Position numbers and translations under genes: made by a program. The notes under the pieces were generated by a model, which worked only from the letters and a program-made list of their open reading frames with translations, ran no database searches and was not told the DNA's origin. A stretch of 64,000 bases of DNA from Chromera velia (Eukaryota; Sar; Chromeraceae): assembly GCA_018398765.1 (NCBI GenBank), contig JAHBMJ010004082.1, positions 1 to 64,000 of the forward strand. Direction: 5' to 3'. This document shows, piece after piece, positions 24,401-36,559 of this stretch (the first letter of the stretch is position 1; the number at the start of each line of letters is the position of its first letter).

Positions 24401-26213
24401 TTGATTTTCGTAATGCAAAATTGTGGGGTGTGTTCTACAAGGATTTGGAAAAGAGCGTTCTGTGCATAAGACAGAAATGGGGAAGCTCCAACGACAGGCT
24501 TACTGGACAGATTGATAGACCTGATCAGACCAGCCAACGAACGGCTTGAGATAGAATCAAAAGCACACTTGACCTACTTTCACTTCTTTTGCCAACGCCG
24601 CGCATGGAAGCTTTACGGACTGTTTCGTTTGTTTATCTCTTCGTTACCGTGCATGTATCTGCCTGCAGAGCCCCGAACCTTCGAATGATCTTCGAGAAGA
24701 GACAGGACATCTACAAGCACCATTTTGGAGAAATCACAAAGAGACTGTTGGCTTACCTGGACTCTCCAGAAGAGGTGAGAGAATGCGTGTGACGGTTCCC
24801 TCAGGGATCAATTGGAAACGAAGCACTATCGTCGCATTGCTGCCTTGTCTGTCAATCCATTACCTCTCCTCTCGGTGTCTGATCTGCACTTCTTGACATT
24901 TCTCCCCTCGTTTCCTCCTCTGCAGGTCTGGAAAGAAGATCCGGAGCTGGCCATCAAGCACATCGAATTCGGCGTCATGCCCTGTGACGTCCCCGTGTTT
25001 GCAAACGTATTCCTCCAAATCCTGGCCGAACTCGCGGGACCTGCCTGGACACAGAGACACAGAGACACATGGGACAAGTCAGTCAGTCAGTCAGGGAGCG
25101 GCAAGGGGGGTAATTGAATGGGTGTTTATTGCGCCTGTGAAGGGGGAAAAGAACAACCACTCTACGGGGGGAAAATGCGTGAGAGAAAATGTTTTGCTGA
25201 GAAAGAATCAAAGGACTTGTTCGAAAGATCGTGACACCATTGGCAAGTGTGAGAGTGAGTCATGGTTCATCGGGTTTATTTGGTGCATGCATATTGTCTG
25301 CATATATGTGTATACGTACGTGCACTTATGCGCGAATTTCTTTATACTTGTGTGTGTGTATGCAGGCTTTTCTCCATCGTCTCCGGAGCCCTTGCAGAGG
25401 TCGTCAGTGCCGGTCTGCTCCGACTGACACGCGCTCTCGTTTTCGGGTCTCTGCACGACCTCAGGGAGGCACAACTCGAAGCACCGAGGGGAAAAAGGAT
25501 CCAATGGAACTGCAAAGTGCGTGCGTCAGCGTTTTGCATTTTATTTTCTTGGACGCATGTGTTGCTGCTTTTCATTTAGAAGGGAATGCTCAGGTCGGAG
25601 GGAGGTTTTCATGGAAACCGCTGTTAACCGGGTGCCGCTTTGCAATAAAAGAGAGTTGCAGAGGGACAGAGACAAAAAGGGTCGTCAGCGTGCAGAGGGC
25701 CCGTAGAGCGTTCTAGTGGATCAAGCAGGAGGGAAAGAATTGGAGCACTGCCTCTCGGTCCTGGTTTTTGAATCTACAATAAGCATCTCAAGTCTGGCTC
25801 AATCTCTTTCTCAGTTCTTCTGTGCTTGCCTCTCTATTCCGTGAATGGGCGCATGCAGGTGGAGATCAACGGCGAGGAGAGGAGTCCTCTCTTTTGGATG
25901 ATTGAGAAGGGACGCACCGCCCTAGCACGGCAGATTCTGCGTGACGTCCTGGCAATTCGTGCGAACAGGTGAGGGAGCGCATGGCGGGAGGACACTGGCA
26001 GAGGCACACAAGCATCACGATGGTGTATCGGCGTGTCCTGTATGCATCAAATTCAGAAGTCCCGACTTACTTTTCACTCCACTTTAATTGTGATTTGTTC
26101 TGTGGTATTTCCGTTGTTCTGGGTCTTGCGCAGCTCACGAACCTGAGCCTGACCGTCCTTCTGCAGAGCAGCTTTTTGGAGACAAGCACAGACAGACACT
26201 TGCAGGCAGGCCA

Positions 26214-26246
<33 letters not shown>

Positions 26247-29200
26247 GGCTGCGTTCGGCTGATTCCTTTCTTTGCTTGTTTGCAGGTCGGGTGTCCACTA
26301 CGGGAGGGAGGCGCTTTGGACTTCTCACGGGAGAGACCTGGTGAAGGTGAGTGCCTCGATCTGATTGGTGAAGGTGAGTGCCTCGATCTGATTGGTGAAG
26401 GTGAGTGCCTCGATCTTCTGATGGAATCGAATCAGATGATCTTGCCTCATCGTGGCTTGTCTTCGTTCAGATGTTGTTTTGGGGGGGTTTGATGTTTCAC
26501 CGACCCATTTGATGCTCATTCGATTGGAATCTTCTATGTGTTTCTCCCGATCCTTGTCTGCTTCTTGCTCTCTCTGTGTGCGCAGGTGATCACCGACAAC
26601 GCCCCCGACCTCTGGTGGGACCTTCTGGACGGCCACATCTGGTGCTCGGATCTTCTGATCATGGGCAAGAGAAAGGTGAGGGAAGAGGGAAAAAGCAAAG
26701 CTGGTCTCGGAAAGGAAGACGGCCTGCAACTCTTGAAGGGTCTGTCTTTCTTTCCGTCTGTCTGCCTGTCGGGATGTTTGCCTGCCTGTTTATCCTGTTC
26801 CTGCGCGAATGCATGCATACATGAGTGCCTGAGTGCATGAGTGCAGGTGAACATGTACATCCACGAGTTGTGGGGCGACTGTCTGAGTCCCCGAGACCCA
26901 TCAGATCCCGAGAAGGGCCTCCTGTGGGCGGGCCCCTCCACCCAGCCTCTCTGGCTCCTCATGCAACTGGACAACGCCGCTCTCGCTCAGCATCCCGTGG
27001 TAGAGTTCATCGTGCAGGTAGGTCCGTGATGGATCCAGGCTGTGCGTGCGTCAATCGACAGTCAATGAGAGTTTCAAAATGGTTTTTTTCGCCTCTCAGT
27101 CACTCTCGCATACAAAGTATAGCGCAATCGTATGAAGAAGATCTCGGAACAAAGATTCAAAAGAGAGGAAGGAAAAGTCGATCGATCGCGTCATGCACAC
27201 TTACAGTTCCTTCCAAGCGCCTAGACGATTTCCACCGAACAACCTGGCATGCATCCAAAACCAGAATGCTGCTTGTGATTTGACATCATGGCTGTCCTGT
27301 CTTTCTGCTTTTCGTTATAACGTCGCACAGTGGAATCAAGGATTGATCGATCAGTTCATGCCAAACTTCTCCATTGATTCTTATTTCTCTTTGCGCGTCT
27401 GCAGAAAAAGTGGGAGCTCTACGCGCGGCGTTCCTTCTACACGTTCCGTGCGGGGCATTTCATCTCTGCCTTTCTGTTCTCATGCGGGTACATGTGGCTC
27501 ACACGCACAGGTAGGTAGGGGGGTCTGTAAACTCGGATGAGAAGGGATTGGAGAGTAGGGATAATTTATGTGGCAGTGAGGGAGAGACTTGGCATGCGAA
27601 CGATGAATGCCAGTCGCCGAACACATTTTCGGATTCTTTGGGGGCGTTGTGCTTGCTTCTTTCTGTTGTTGCATGCGTTTCATGTTCCCACGATTTGGTG
27701 TCGTGCCCTTGAGTTTTCCTTTTCTTTTGGGCCTTTCATGTCTTTTCTGTTGTATTGCAGGGGCCCATCCTGCAATGTCCTTCAGTCTCCGTCTGATGGC
27801 GACGATCGTTGCGACGGTGATGCTGGTGTTTGAGATCATGAAGGGGTTCCGACAACACGAAAACCATTCGTACGCCACACACGTGGGGGGCATGCGGCTT
27901 CCCTGCAAGGTGCCTTTCCACTTTGCTCAGATGTTCACTCTGAATGACGTTCTGGCGTGTCTGTGCGTGATCGTGGTGTTCATCTTTGAGGTGGAACACG
28001 GCGGAGTGGAGAGAATGGCAAGGGGAGAGGTCAGCCTGTCAGCTTAATTCGGATAGACTGTCCATTCTCCTGTATGTATGAAGTGTGCATCCTTCTCGGA
28101 ATGAGTGAATCCAGCGTTCTCGTGCATACTTGTGGTTGGGGGGGGCAGGTCTCTCTGTTGACCGGCCCCCGTCTCTCTGAAGGGAAGCAGCAGGGAAAAA
28201 CTGCAGCTGCAGCTGCAGCTGTGTGTGTGTGTGTGTGTTCTCGGTTTGAGACATGGGTTTCCAAGACAGCTTGATTGTTTTCTCGCTTTGCATGTTTCCG
28301 CGGTATGCCCTCTTGCTTGGGTTCTCTCGAGCTTCTCTCTGTGTTCTTCGATGTTTTTGCCTTCCTTCCTTCCTTCCTTCCTGTATGCATGCATGCATGC
28401 AGAGTTTCGCGGCAGTTCTCCTGAACAACCCGGACAGCAATCCCTCCAGCGTTTTGTCGGCGTTTGTGATGCTCCTCCTGTGGTTCTCGAACATTCAGGT
28501 CGGTCGGGCGGCCAGTCACCTCGCGAGACTGCGAGTAAATATCGATAAACGAATGAATGGCGGAAGGAAGAAAAGAAGCAAGAAAGGAGCGAAGGAAGGA
28601 AGAAACAAGGAAGGAATGAGTGGGGGGATTTATTCATTGGACAATCCGGTGCAGGCACTCAGCTTGGAAAGGAAAGGAGCGGATGGCCAGGTCGGCACAT
28701 GAAGGTTCTCACATTGGCTCTGTGCATGGACACAGAGAGAGTTCTCGGACGGGAAGGATAACAAAGAAAGAAAGACGGACACGAGTGAATGAATGCAAGG
28801 CCGTGCAGAGGACGAGAACTCGACGTCCCGAGACAAACCATGCATGCATCGTTCCCCTGCGATCGCATATTTTGTGCATGCAGACGCTAATGGCGATTGA
28901 GTCCGTGATGATGCTGGTGATTCTCTCCACCCACATGCTCGAGCAGCTGGCCAAGTACATCTACATCATCATCTGTATGACTCTCGGGTGGGTGGCTGGG
29001 TGGGTGGGTCGGTGGGTGGGTGGGTGGGTGAGAGAGTAACTAAGTCTGTTGATTTTTTGTTGCATCTAGAGGGATGCTCTCACAGAAAAGATGAAACAAG
29101 GAGTAGGCAGAAGTTGAGAACCGAAACGAGAGCAAAATCCTGCAGGGACACACAGGCACATTTTTCCAATGCCCCAATCTCCAATTCATTCGTTCAGGTT

Positions 29201-29548
29201 CTCTGGTGCGATCTGGTTGATGGCCCTTTGGCACGAGGTCGACGAATTTGACAGCTTTCCCGAGACTGTCATCCACCTGGTGCTGTACGTGTGCGGGGCT
29301 TGGACGCCGCCATGGGTAGAGATCACAGACAGCTTCATCAGGACGTTCTTTGCCATCTACGCGATCGCAGTTGCTCTAGTCCTTCTTCCGGCTCTCGTGG
29401 CCATCTTCGCAGGTGTGTGAGTGGGCAGGTGGAAAGGGGGTTGGTTGCTCTGCCGGGATAAGCATCTCACGTCTTTAAAGGACTGATTCCTGAATACATG
29501 CATATGCTTTGACTCCAGGCAGAAAGAAAGAAGTGTGATGACAGCCAT

Positions 29549-29617
<69 letters not shown>

Positions 29618-30349
29618 ACAAGTTTGGTGACAAACCCCCTCCCTCCAGAGATCGCAGAAAGCTCACATGCTTTCTCTTACTCTCAGTCAATCACACAGCA
29701 ATGAGCCCCCGTGCAACATTCTGCATCAAATCCCTTGAGAGTGAGCTCTGCCGATTTCTGATTTTTCTCACCCCGCCCCTTTCTACCCGCAGACACATGC
29801 AGAAGGAAGATTGGGATCGCGAGGGCTCAGGCTCTTTTGGGCCGAGCTAAGCTGGTGGTGGATATAGAATCCACCATGCACCGCCCTCGCGACAAGTACG
29901 GGTACTGTCCGATGGACAAAATCGTGGATGCTCACCTGAAATCAGTCTTTGAGGAGAGATTGTCCTTCGATGACGCACGCGAGCTGGGGCCTGCAGGGGG
30001 CATTTCGGTCAAAATGGACTCGAGTTTCATCCCCCCGGGCATTCAGCAAAGAAACGGTCGGGCGGACCGAATAGAAAGATACGAAAACGAGGAAGGGGAC
30101 GAAATGCCTTGGCCAAGAGATCAGATGTCCCGGTCTGCTGCTGTGGGGGGATCCGGTCAGAACAGTCAGGACGCGGAGGCCCGTTCTGCCCTTGAGTCCT
30201 TGGGCAAGTCTGTGAAGAGCCTCTCTGCAGTCATATACAGAGTGTCGAAGTTGATGGCCTCCTCGGGTGTGGCAGACGACGGCACTTCCAAATCTGGAGC
30301 GACGTCAACGCACAATGCATCGGAGGGCGGCCCTGCAGTTGCACATTGA
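21447..30349 (+). CDS. Triple-globin TRP-type ion channel, 17 exons
   Basis: Predicted exons: 21447-22074, 22239-22669, 23275-23454, 23750-24360, 24669-24774, 24926-25077, 25366-25516, 25859-25968, 26286-26346, 26586-26675, 26847-27017, 27405-27510, 27761-28029, 28403-28498, 28884-28987, 29198-29412, 29793-30349. The sum is 4038 nt and 1345 residues, all junctions GT-AG and in phase. Residues 1-150 are acidic and disordered. Globin 1 (about 155-290) has proximal His236 in RHYHYGV and W265 after it. Globin 2 (about 295-440) has W302 and the GGEW turn at 417-420 but no proximal His in register. Globin 3 (about 585-720) has F625 and proximal His664 in KHIEFGV. A pre-S1 region with HPVVEF and KKW (to 900) leads to six membrane helices at about 912-931, 938-960, 994-1011, 1036-1054, 1075-1099 and 1134-1160. 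GFSGA (1089-1093) and the post-S6 ADTCRR helix match TRP channels; the pore loop is about 1107-1128 (CGAWTPPW). Likely a heme-sensing cation channel (inference). Confidence 0.85.
26218..26247. repeat. CAGA microsatellite in intron 8
   Basis: About seven CAGA units lie in the intron just before exon 9 of the globin-channel gene. Confidence 0.85.
26341..26416 (+). repeat. 27-bp tandem repeat that triplicates a 5' splice site
   Basis: Two full copies (26341-26367, 26368-26394) and a partial third (26395-26416) each contain GTGAAG|GTGAGTGCC. The first copy provides the donor of exon 9. Use of the second or third donor would add codons and run into an in-frame TGA at 26362-26364. Confidence 0.9.
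29552..29611. repeat. (CT)n microsatellite in the last intron
   Basis: About 60 bp of CT with a few interruptions lie in intron 16 of the globin-channel gene. Confidence 0.9.
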
Positions 30350-33300
30350 ACTGAGAGAGGGCGGGGGGAAGAGAGAAGAGAAGAGAAGAGAAGAGAAGAG
30401 GGGAGAGAAAAAGGAAGCAGGCCACAGATGCCATATCAAAGCGCTTCTTGGCTGTATTGTCAATTCGTTTGTGTTCGATCGATGCCGTGCTGCTTCTTTG
30501 GCTTCTTTTCTTTATCTGCCTTGCTACCTTTGTCTGACTCTTCATCTGTGTCGTTCCCTTTTTCCCTCTCTATTCCTCGCTGTTTTTTCTCCCTTTTCCT
30601 CTATGTGTTTGTCTGTGCCTCTCTCAATGTTCCATGTTCGTTCAGTATTCGTATGTGTGCAAACATGGTTTTCTGTGTGTAATTCTGTGCTTGTGTTTCC
30701 CTCTAATCGTGCCTGCTTTCTTCCTCTGTATGCATGGGTGACTGAACCGCAAAAGAACTGCTCCAACGACCGAAATGGCAGACAAAAAGAAAGAAAGAAG
30801 CTGTCACGAGCGTCCAATCGATCCCTTCCCTCGCCGCTGGACTGTCCGTAATCGTAGCGGCCTGCGTGAGCCCTTCGCCTTAACAGGAGGGGGGAGGGAG
30901 GGATCTTGCAAACGGACAGTGTCAGTGAGCCAGCACACGTTCTTCTTTGTTTGTTTGTTTGTTTATCTGTTCATTTTTCGTCTGCATAGTGTTTCGCACC
31001 TTCATCTCTCTGATGCTTCCCTTTCTGCTTCTCTCTTTCTCTCTTTCTCTCTTTCCTTTCCTTTTCTCCCTCGTCTGTTCGTCGGCTCCCACTTGAATGA
31101 GTGGAAGTGGAGGGGAGAACGGACCGACAGACAGAAGAGAAGAGACTGCGGAGGGAGATTGAAAGGAGGAGGGAGGTGTCTGGGTGCTATAGCATGCAGA
31201 GGGCGAGAAAAAGGGACGGGGGGGGTGAAGCAGCGAGGAATGAGGGGAAAGAGTCCATAGGGGAACGGGACGGAAGTGCCTGTCCCAATCGAGACAGAGA
31301 GAGAGGGTTATTTGATCAAGGAAGGGGCGTCAGGGAAGATTGTGCTCATTTTCCATTTATGAATGCAGTGTTCATACGGAAATGCCGCTTTGCAGAGCGG
31401 AATATGAATTGTGTATTAACAGACAGACAAACAAACAAACAAACAAACAAAACAAACAGACAGACAGACAGACAGACAGAGGCACTGGGATCGCATGATG
31501 TATGCGGTTTTTGGCAGTCTCTGTGTCTGTCTCTTCAGTCTGCTTTTCCCTTACTTCTCTTCGATCTTTCTTCAACTTCGGGGAACGGTGAAAGGCATGC
31601 ATCGATTCGGTTTGCGTGCCCAGGGGAGGGAGGCAAGGGAAGGTTTCTTACGTTAAGAGAGTTTCTTGTGAGTGAACTCTTCCTCGATCGCGCCCGCCTC
31701 TGTGCAGAACCCTCTTTGATTGTTTTCTGACAAGAATTTTATGCCTCATTTATGTGTCTGTTGTATACAGACGTGTATGCGTACACAATCAGACATGCCC
31801 ACAGAGTTGGCGAGCAAGCGGGCGGTAACGAAACTGCGTACTGCTCCTTTTGTCTCTCGAACGGGTTATGTAGGACGCGGAAAAATGTGGATTTTTCTTG
31901 CATCAGTGTTCACAAGATGCATCTTACAACAATTGAAAGGATTGAAGAAGACAGACGTATGTTTTCCCGGTGAAACCGGGTACCGAATTAATGTTTGGTC
32001 AATCGAGTGCGGGTCGGTGCCTGAGGGAGACGGCCTTCACAGACCCACCCGAGCGATCTCTTCTCTGTCCTTCATCCAGCGTGTCTAAGAGGAAGATCGA
32101 TCATGCGTTGGTGTTCCCAGAGGGGGGGGGAGGAGATCCCAAGGGAGAGGACGGAGAAAGACATACCAACAGACAAACCAAGAAAGGCAAAAACATAGAG
32201 ACAGACAGGAGACGGGGCATATAGAGAAAGTGAGAAAGGATAGATCAGATTCAAAACGCCTCTCCAAGGAAGTACGCTGCCTGTTTTTTACGCCGCCTGT
32301 TGGGCTCTGAGGAGTGGAGCCAGGCTTCGACTTTTCTTGGCGTGCATGTAGGGTACTTTGAGGGGTGTGTGCGTTTTGTCTGTTGCTGCACTGCTGTGGT
32401 TAACAAGAAAAAGGACACGAGTGAGTCTACCAAATTTATTACTTGGCATAACGAATACACTATGCAAGTTTTGCCTCTATGCGTGTATAAAGCTTCCCAA
32501 ATGTGGTTCTACGCGCGAACAAGTGAGAACAAAAACGTTGTTTCTCATACCGTGGTCTGCAACATTGGCCCTTCTGTTTTCGGGATTGAAATACGATGGT
32601 GCTAGCCTATATAAACTTGTGCAAACATGTTGCGTTGCTGCTAGCGTTGCTGGGTCGCGCTACGTTCAAGTTCTTATCAATAATCAATTGTGCACTGAGA
32701 CAGCTAGTCAAATAATTTAAACAACAAAAAATAAGATAAATCTTTTATGATTTTCCACTGAATTTCCAGTATTGAAATTAACTTGAAAACTATAAAACTG
32801 AACCTATATTTTGCCTATAAATTGTGCAAGGTATGACTCTATAGCTAGCTCTATAGGTATGACTATAAGTATAATCTAATTCATCATGATCAATCAATCA
32901 ATCAAATTAATTGAATCCATCAAAAATAAAATCTAGAATTTAAGTTAATCTAACTTAATTCAGATAATTGTTAGCACGATATGTGGAAGACCCTATAGGC
33001 CCTAGTACAGCTAGGGAAAACCCCAGGGAAAACCTAGTGGAAAACACATAAATTCAGAAGTAACATAAAAAAACATAATAGGTAGAATTGAGAGGCGAGA
33101 AAGCTAAGAACCAATCCCAATCGAATGTTACCTATTAAACTCGGCAACTTGGCATTTGTGATAGGATCATGTATGCGGTTGCATTGCCACCAATGTCACG
33201 TATGTGCCTTTGTACGTGGCAAGTCTGGTAGCAAGTCTGTAGCGGCAAGGTCAAGTTGGGTTCATCGAGATCATCCCAGAACTTGCAACCTCTTGCATGA

Positions 33301-33585
33301 TCGTTCAGCAGATCACAGCTTCTTCAAACATTGCCTGCAGGCTGAGTCTACGCAACTACATGTGCCTCAATTTTAGAAGCCAACAAATCGTTCTGACAAG
33401 AGACTCTCAGTTCAGTCAGTCCCATGAACACCCCAAAAGATTCATTTGCATCGGAAGCATGTATTGCATCACAAACAGTGCCTGAACCACAAACCCTACC
33501 GCCACCGACACGTTTCTCGGCGTATTCCGATCTTCCCCCTTCAGACAAACCACTCACTGCACGCAATTAAATAACAAAACGGAAC
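30350..33585. other. No gene seen between the channel gene and the dehydrogenase
   Basis: The 3' flank starts with (GAAGA)n at 30371-30400. Pyrimidine-rich and purine-rich stretches alternate to 32260, with (CAAA)n and (CAGA)n at 31421-31480. Bases 32700-33110 are AT-rich. Bases 33120-33580 have mixed composition and short open frames but no recognisable domain; they include the 3' flank of the dehydrogenase. Confidence 0.5.
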
Positions 33586-34584
33586 TCAGACTTGGAACTT
33601 CCCGCACGCCTCCTCACTCTTCTCCCAGAGCATTTCGAGGGCCTCACAGTCCGTCTCGGAAGGACGAGCAGGCACAGAGACGGCAGGACCGGACATGCTG
33701 TGAAACCACCCGTTGGGCCCCCACAGTTCCCCGCTCTTCACTCCGTCTCCCATCATCGTCTTCAGCAGACCCATAGTGCCGTCCTCTGCGGACTGAATCA
33801 CATAGCCCATCAAGGTCAGGAAAAGACCCCCACCAAGCGATCCTTTCGCAATCAGATCATCCGCAAGATTCGTTGAAGAGGCCCCAGGATGGCAGGTGAG
33901 TGCCTTGACCTTCGAATTCTTCTCGGCCAGCTTCTTGTGAAGTGCCTGGGTGAACACGGCATTCGCCAGTTTGGTCTGTTGATACCTGACGAAGTTGGGG
34001 GACCCGAGCCCCTTTCCGTTCCCTCCCAGATCCCCCCCCCTCTTCTCAAGAAAGCGGGCTTCCAACTTCTTCGTCCACTTCCGTGCCCCACTCGAGTGAT
34101 TCACCACCCGCGCCTCTCCATGGACCTCTGCACCTTTCTCCAAACAGGGCAGAAGAAGAGAAGTAAGGAGGAAGTGGCTGAGGTGGTTCGTCTGCATCTG
34201 CACGTCGTAGCCGTCCTTTGTCGCAATGTCTTCGTTCCCCATCACACCCGCATTGTTTGCGAGGCAGTACAGGTGGGGGTACTGTGCCTTCACCGTCTCC
34301 CCGGCTTTGCGGACGGAGGCGAAGTCTTGGAGATCGCAGTCGACTGCTTCGAAGGTGCCGGAGGGGACCGCCTCTTTAAGAGACGCGAGGGACTTCTCTG
34401 CCCTCTCGGAGGGCCGGTTCAAAAGCAGAACCGTACCGCCCTGCTCGGCCACCGTGCGGGCAGCCACAAAGCCCGTGCCGGAAGTGGTGCCTGTGATGGC
34501 GAAGACCTTCCCATCAACGCGCGGAAGTTCTTTCTTGAAGTTCTCAAACCAACAGGACTTAGGGTCGGGCATGCCGGCACTCAT
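33586..34584 (-). CDS. Short-chain dehydrogenase/reductase, retinol dehydrogenase-like
   Basis: I chose the ATG at 34584 (332 residues, MSAGMPDPKS start). The frame is open far upstream, but that part is cysteine- and arginine-rich with no family likeness. The classical SDR Rossmann features are present: TGTTSGTG at 31-38 for the cofactor, NNAGVMG at 110-116, the catalytic serine at 164/165, and the YxxxK pair Y201/K205. The CHPGASSTNL segment at 231-240 is typical of the retinol dehydrogenase, protochlorophyllide reductase and WWOX branch. It should reduce or oxidise a carbonyl/alcohol with NADP(H); the substrate cannot be read from sequence. There is no intron. The gene is transcribed divergently from the leucine-rich-repeat gene across a TGCATGCA-rich interval. 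Confidence 0.88.
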   Translation of the reverse strand: MSAGMPDPKSCWFENFKKELPRVDGKVFAITGTTSGTGFVAARTVAEQGGTVLLLNRPSERAEKSLASLKEAVPSGTFEAVDCDLQDFASVRKAGETVKAQYPHLYCLANNAGVMGNEDIATKDGYDVQMQTNHLSHFLLTSLLLPCLEKGAEVHGEARVVNHSSGARKWTKKLEARFLEKRGGDLGGNGKGLGSPNFVRYQQTKLANAVFTQALHKKLAEKNSKVKALTCHPGASSTNLADDLIAKGSLGGGLFLTLMGYVIQSAEDGTMGLLKTMMGDGVKSGELWGPNGWFHSMSGPAVSVPARPSETDCEALEMLWEKSEEACGKFQV

Positions 34585-34861
34585 CTTGTCAGAGGTAATT
34601 AAGGGAAACGTGCGATAACTTGTCAAAGAACGAAGGACGGAGATTGGAGACGAGACGGGAAAGGCTCTGACAATGACGTGCGTTTCTGTTGGTTTGATGT
34701 ACAGACGCAATTCAGTACAGCTGCAATTCGGTGTGATTGTCGAAGAATGAATGAGAGTACTGTGCGGGATCTCTTGTGCATATGTACGCTTTTCCAAGTT
34801 CCAACTGCTTTGTTCTCGACAGCCCTCCGGAGTACGTCTCAGGGTCATGCAGCGCAATGAT

Positions 34862-34957
34862 TGCATGCATGACGTCTCGAAGTCTCGACGCGCGCGCCGA
34901 GCGCATGCATGCAGCGCGCGCACATGCATGCATCGCGCGCACCGAAATGCATGCATC
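34862..34957. promoter_or_regulatory. TGCATGCA cluster between divergent genes
   Basis: Four TGCATGCA-type sites (34862-34870, 34902-34913, 34923-34933, 34947-34956), separated by CGCGCG runs, lie 280-370 bp before the dehydrogenase start and about 440 bp before the start at 35399. Similar clusters stand before three other genes here. A shared ApiAP2-type promoter element is the simplest reading. Confidence 0.5.
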
Positions 34958-35398
34958 GAATGAAGACCGTTGGAGACGGCTGGAGACACAGATAGACACA
35001 GAGCTCGAAACATCATTCATGATAAGTTTCATCATGGACTTTCGACCTATCGAGACCAGCCTTTGATTCCTACACAGCTTTTCTTCAAGCTGTGCTGTTA
35101 CTGCTGTGCACGAAGAACATCGAACAAACGATTTGTGCAAGGGCCGCAAGCCAAGTCTCCAAAACGTCTGACGCTTCTAGAGACCCGAGACTGGATTCCC
35201 GCTTTCTCCTTCCTGCTGCGCAAACGTCGCAATACGTTGCCAGGCTCCTGGGATTTCCTTCAAAGTGATTCCTCGGGCCTTTTCCCATCTGAGAGCTCCA
35301 CCATTCTGCGCAGCTTTTTTGTATGCGACTATTTTGTCACCATACAGCACACTAGTTCCTCGCCGTCTCCTAGCTTGCTCTCTTCAGTCGCATTTGAC

Positions 35399-36221
35399 AT
35401 GGATATGGAGGCCAGGGAAAAGGCGCTCGCTGCTGTCTTTGAGCGCGCTCGCCCGACTGCACAGGTATGGCGTTCTCCTCTTTGTCGCTTGCGCTCTTTT
35501 CGTTTCGTTTCTTTTCTTTCAGGGTGTCGTCAGCGACAGCTGGCCTTTGAGTATCTCCCTCATGCCATCCTGCATGCGTATTTCGAGAAAAGTGTTTGCT
35601 ATGGCGGTTTCCGTTTATTGCAGGAAATTTCTGAGCTTGCCTGGAACAGAGACGGCTTTGGCTGTGCTCTGGTGATCTTAGAATTTATTCGAACGGTCAG
35701 CTTCAACAGAATGGGGTGCCTCGCGCCTGCTTCTCGCGGTTCCAGGGGATTTCTACAGATAGACAGACTTCTGCATATTGGCGTCATTTTGGGAGAAAAG
35801 TTAAAGTTGTGCAGTCCGCCGGTTGACTCTGTGGAAGCAAGCTCCCAGTCTAATCTCTAGTGCCCGCTTCACTCATCCGCAAGGCTTTTTGGAGAAGTCT
35901 GATCTAGACCCTGGCTTTTTCTGTGGATGCAGGGACGCTGCGTTCTTCCGTTGACAAATGTGGACTTAACAGGTCTGCAGAGGGAACGATAGTTCTTTCT
36001 TGTCTCTCTCGTCGTCGGTTTCACGATAGCAGATGGGCATGTATGTGCAATTGCGAGTGCCAGGCTGTGACCATTTTTGCTGTTCTGACCGTAGCTGGTT
36101 CATTTTCTCCTTTCTTCCGCGTGTTTCGTTTGAGTCTTCCAGTTTGCCCGGGGTCTGCTCCTGGATGCTTTCTCTGGATTCTCTCGATATGGGTGTTCCT
36201 TCGTCGTGCGCTTCTTTCTTT

Positions 36222-36252
<31 letters not shown>

Positions 36253-36294
36253 GTCTGTCTGTCTGTCAAAGGAGGGAGAAGAAGAAGAAACATA

Positions 36295-36332
<38 letters not shown>

Positions 36333-36386
36333 GCCCGAAAGAAAGGAAGCGATTCGGAAAAAGTGAAGTGAAGAAAAGACGATACA

Positions 36387-36425
<39 letters not shown>

Positions 36426-36526
36426 GTGATGTTCTTTTGTCTTTGTTGCTTTCTTTCTTTTTGTCTGTCGTGTTCATGAAGAAAAGAAGTGAGAAGAAGA
36501 AACATATAGTCCGTCTGTCTGTCTGT

Positions 36527-36559
<33 letters not shown>

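Noticed and set aside
34585-35016. Upstream extension of the dehydrogenase to a 476-residue protein
   Set aside because: The extra N-terminal part is Cys/His/Arg-rich, lies over the TGCATGCA promoter cluster and has no family likeness.
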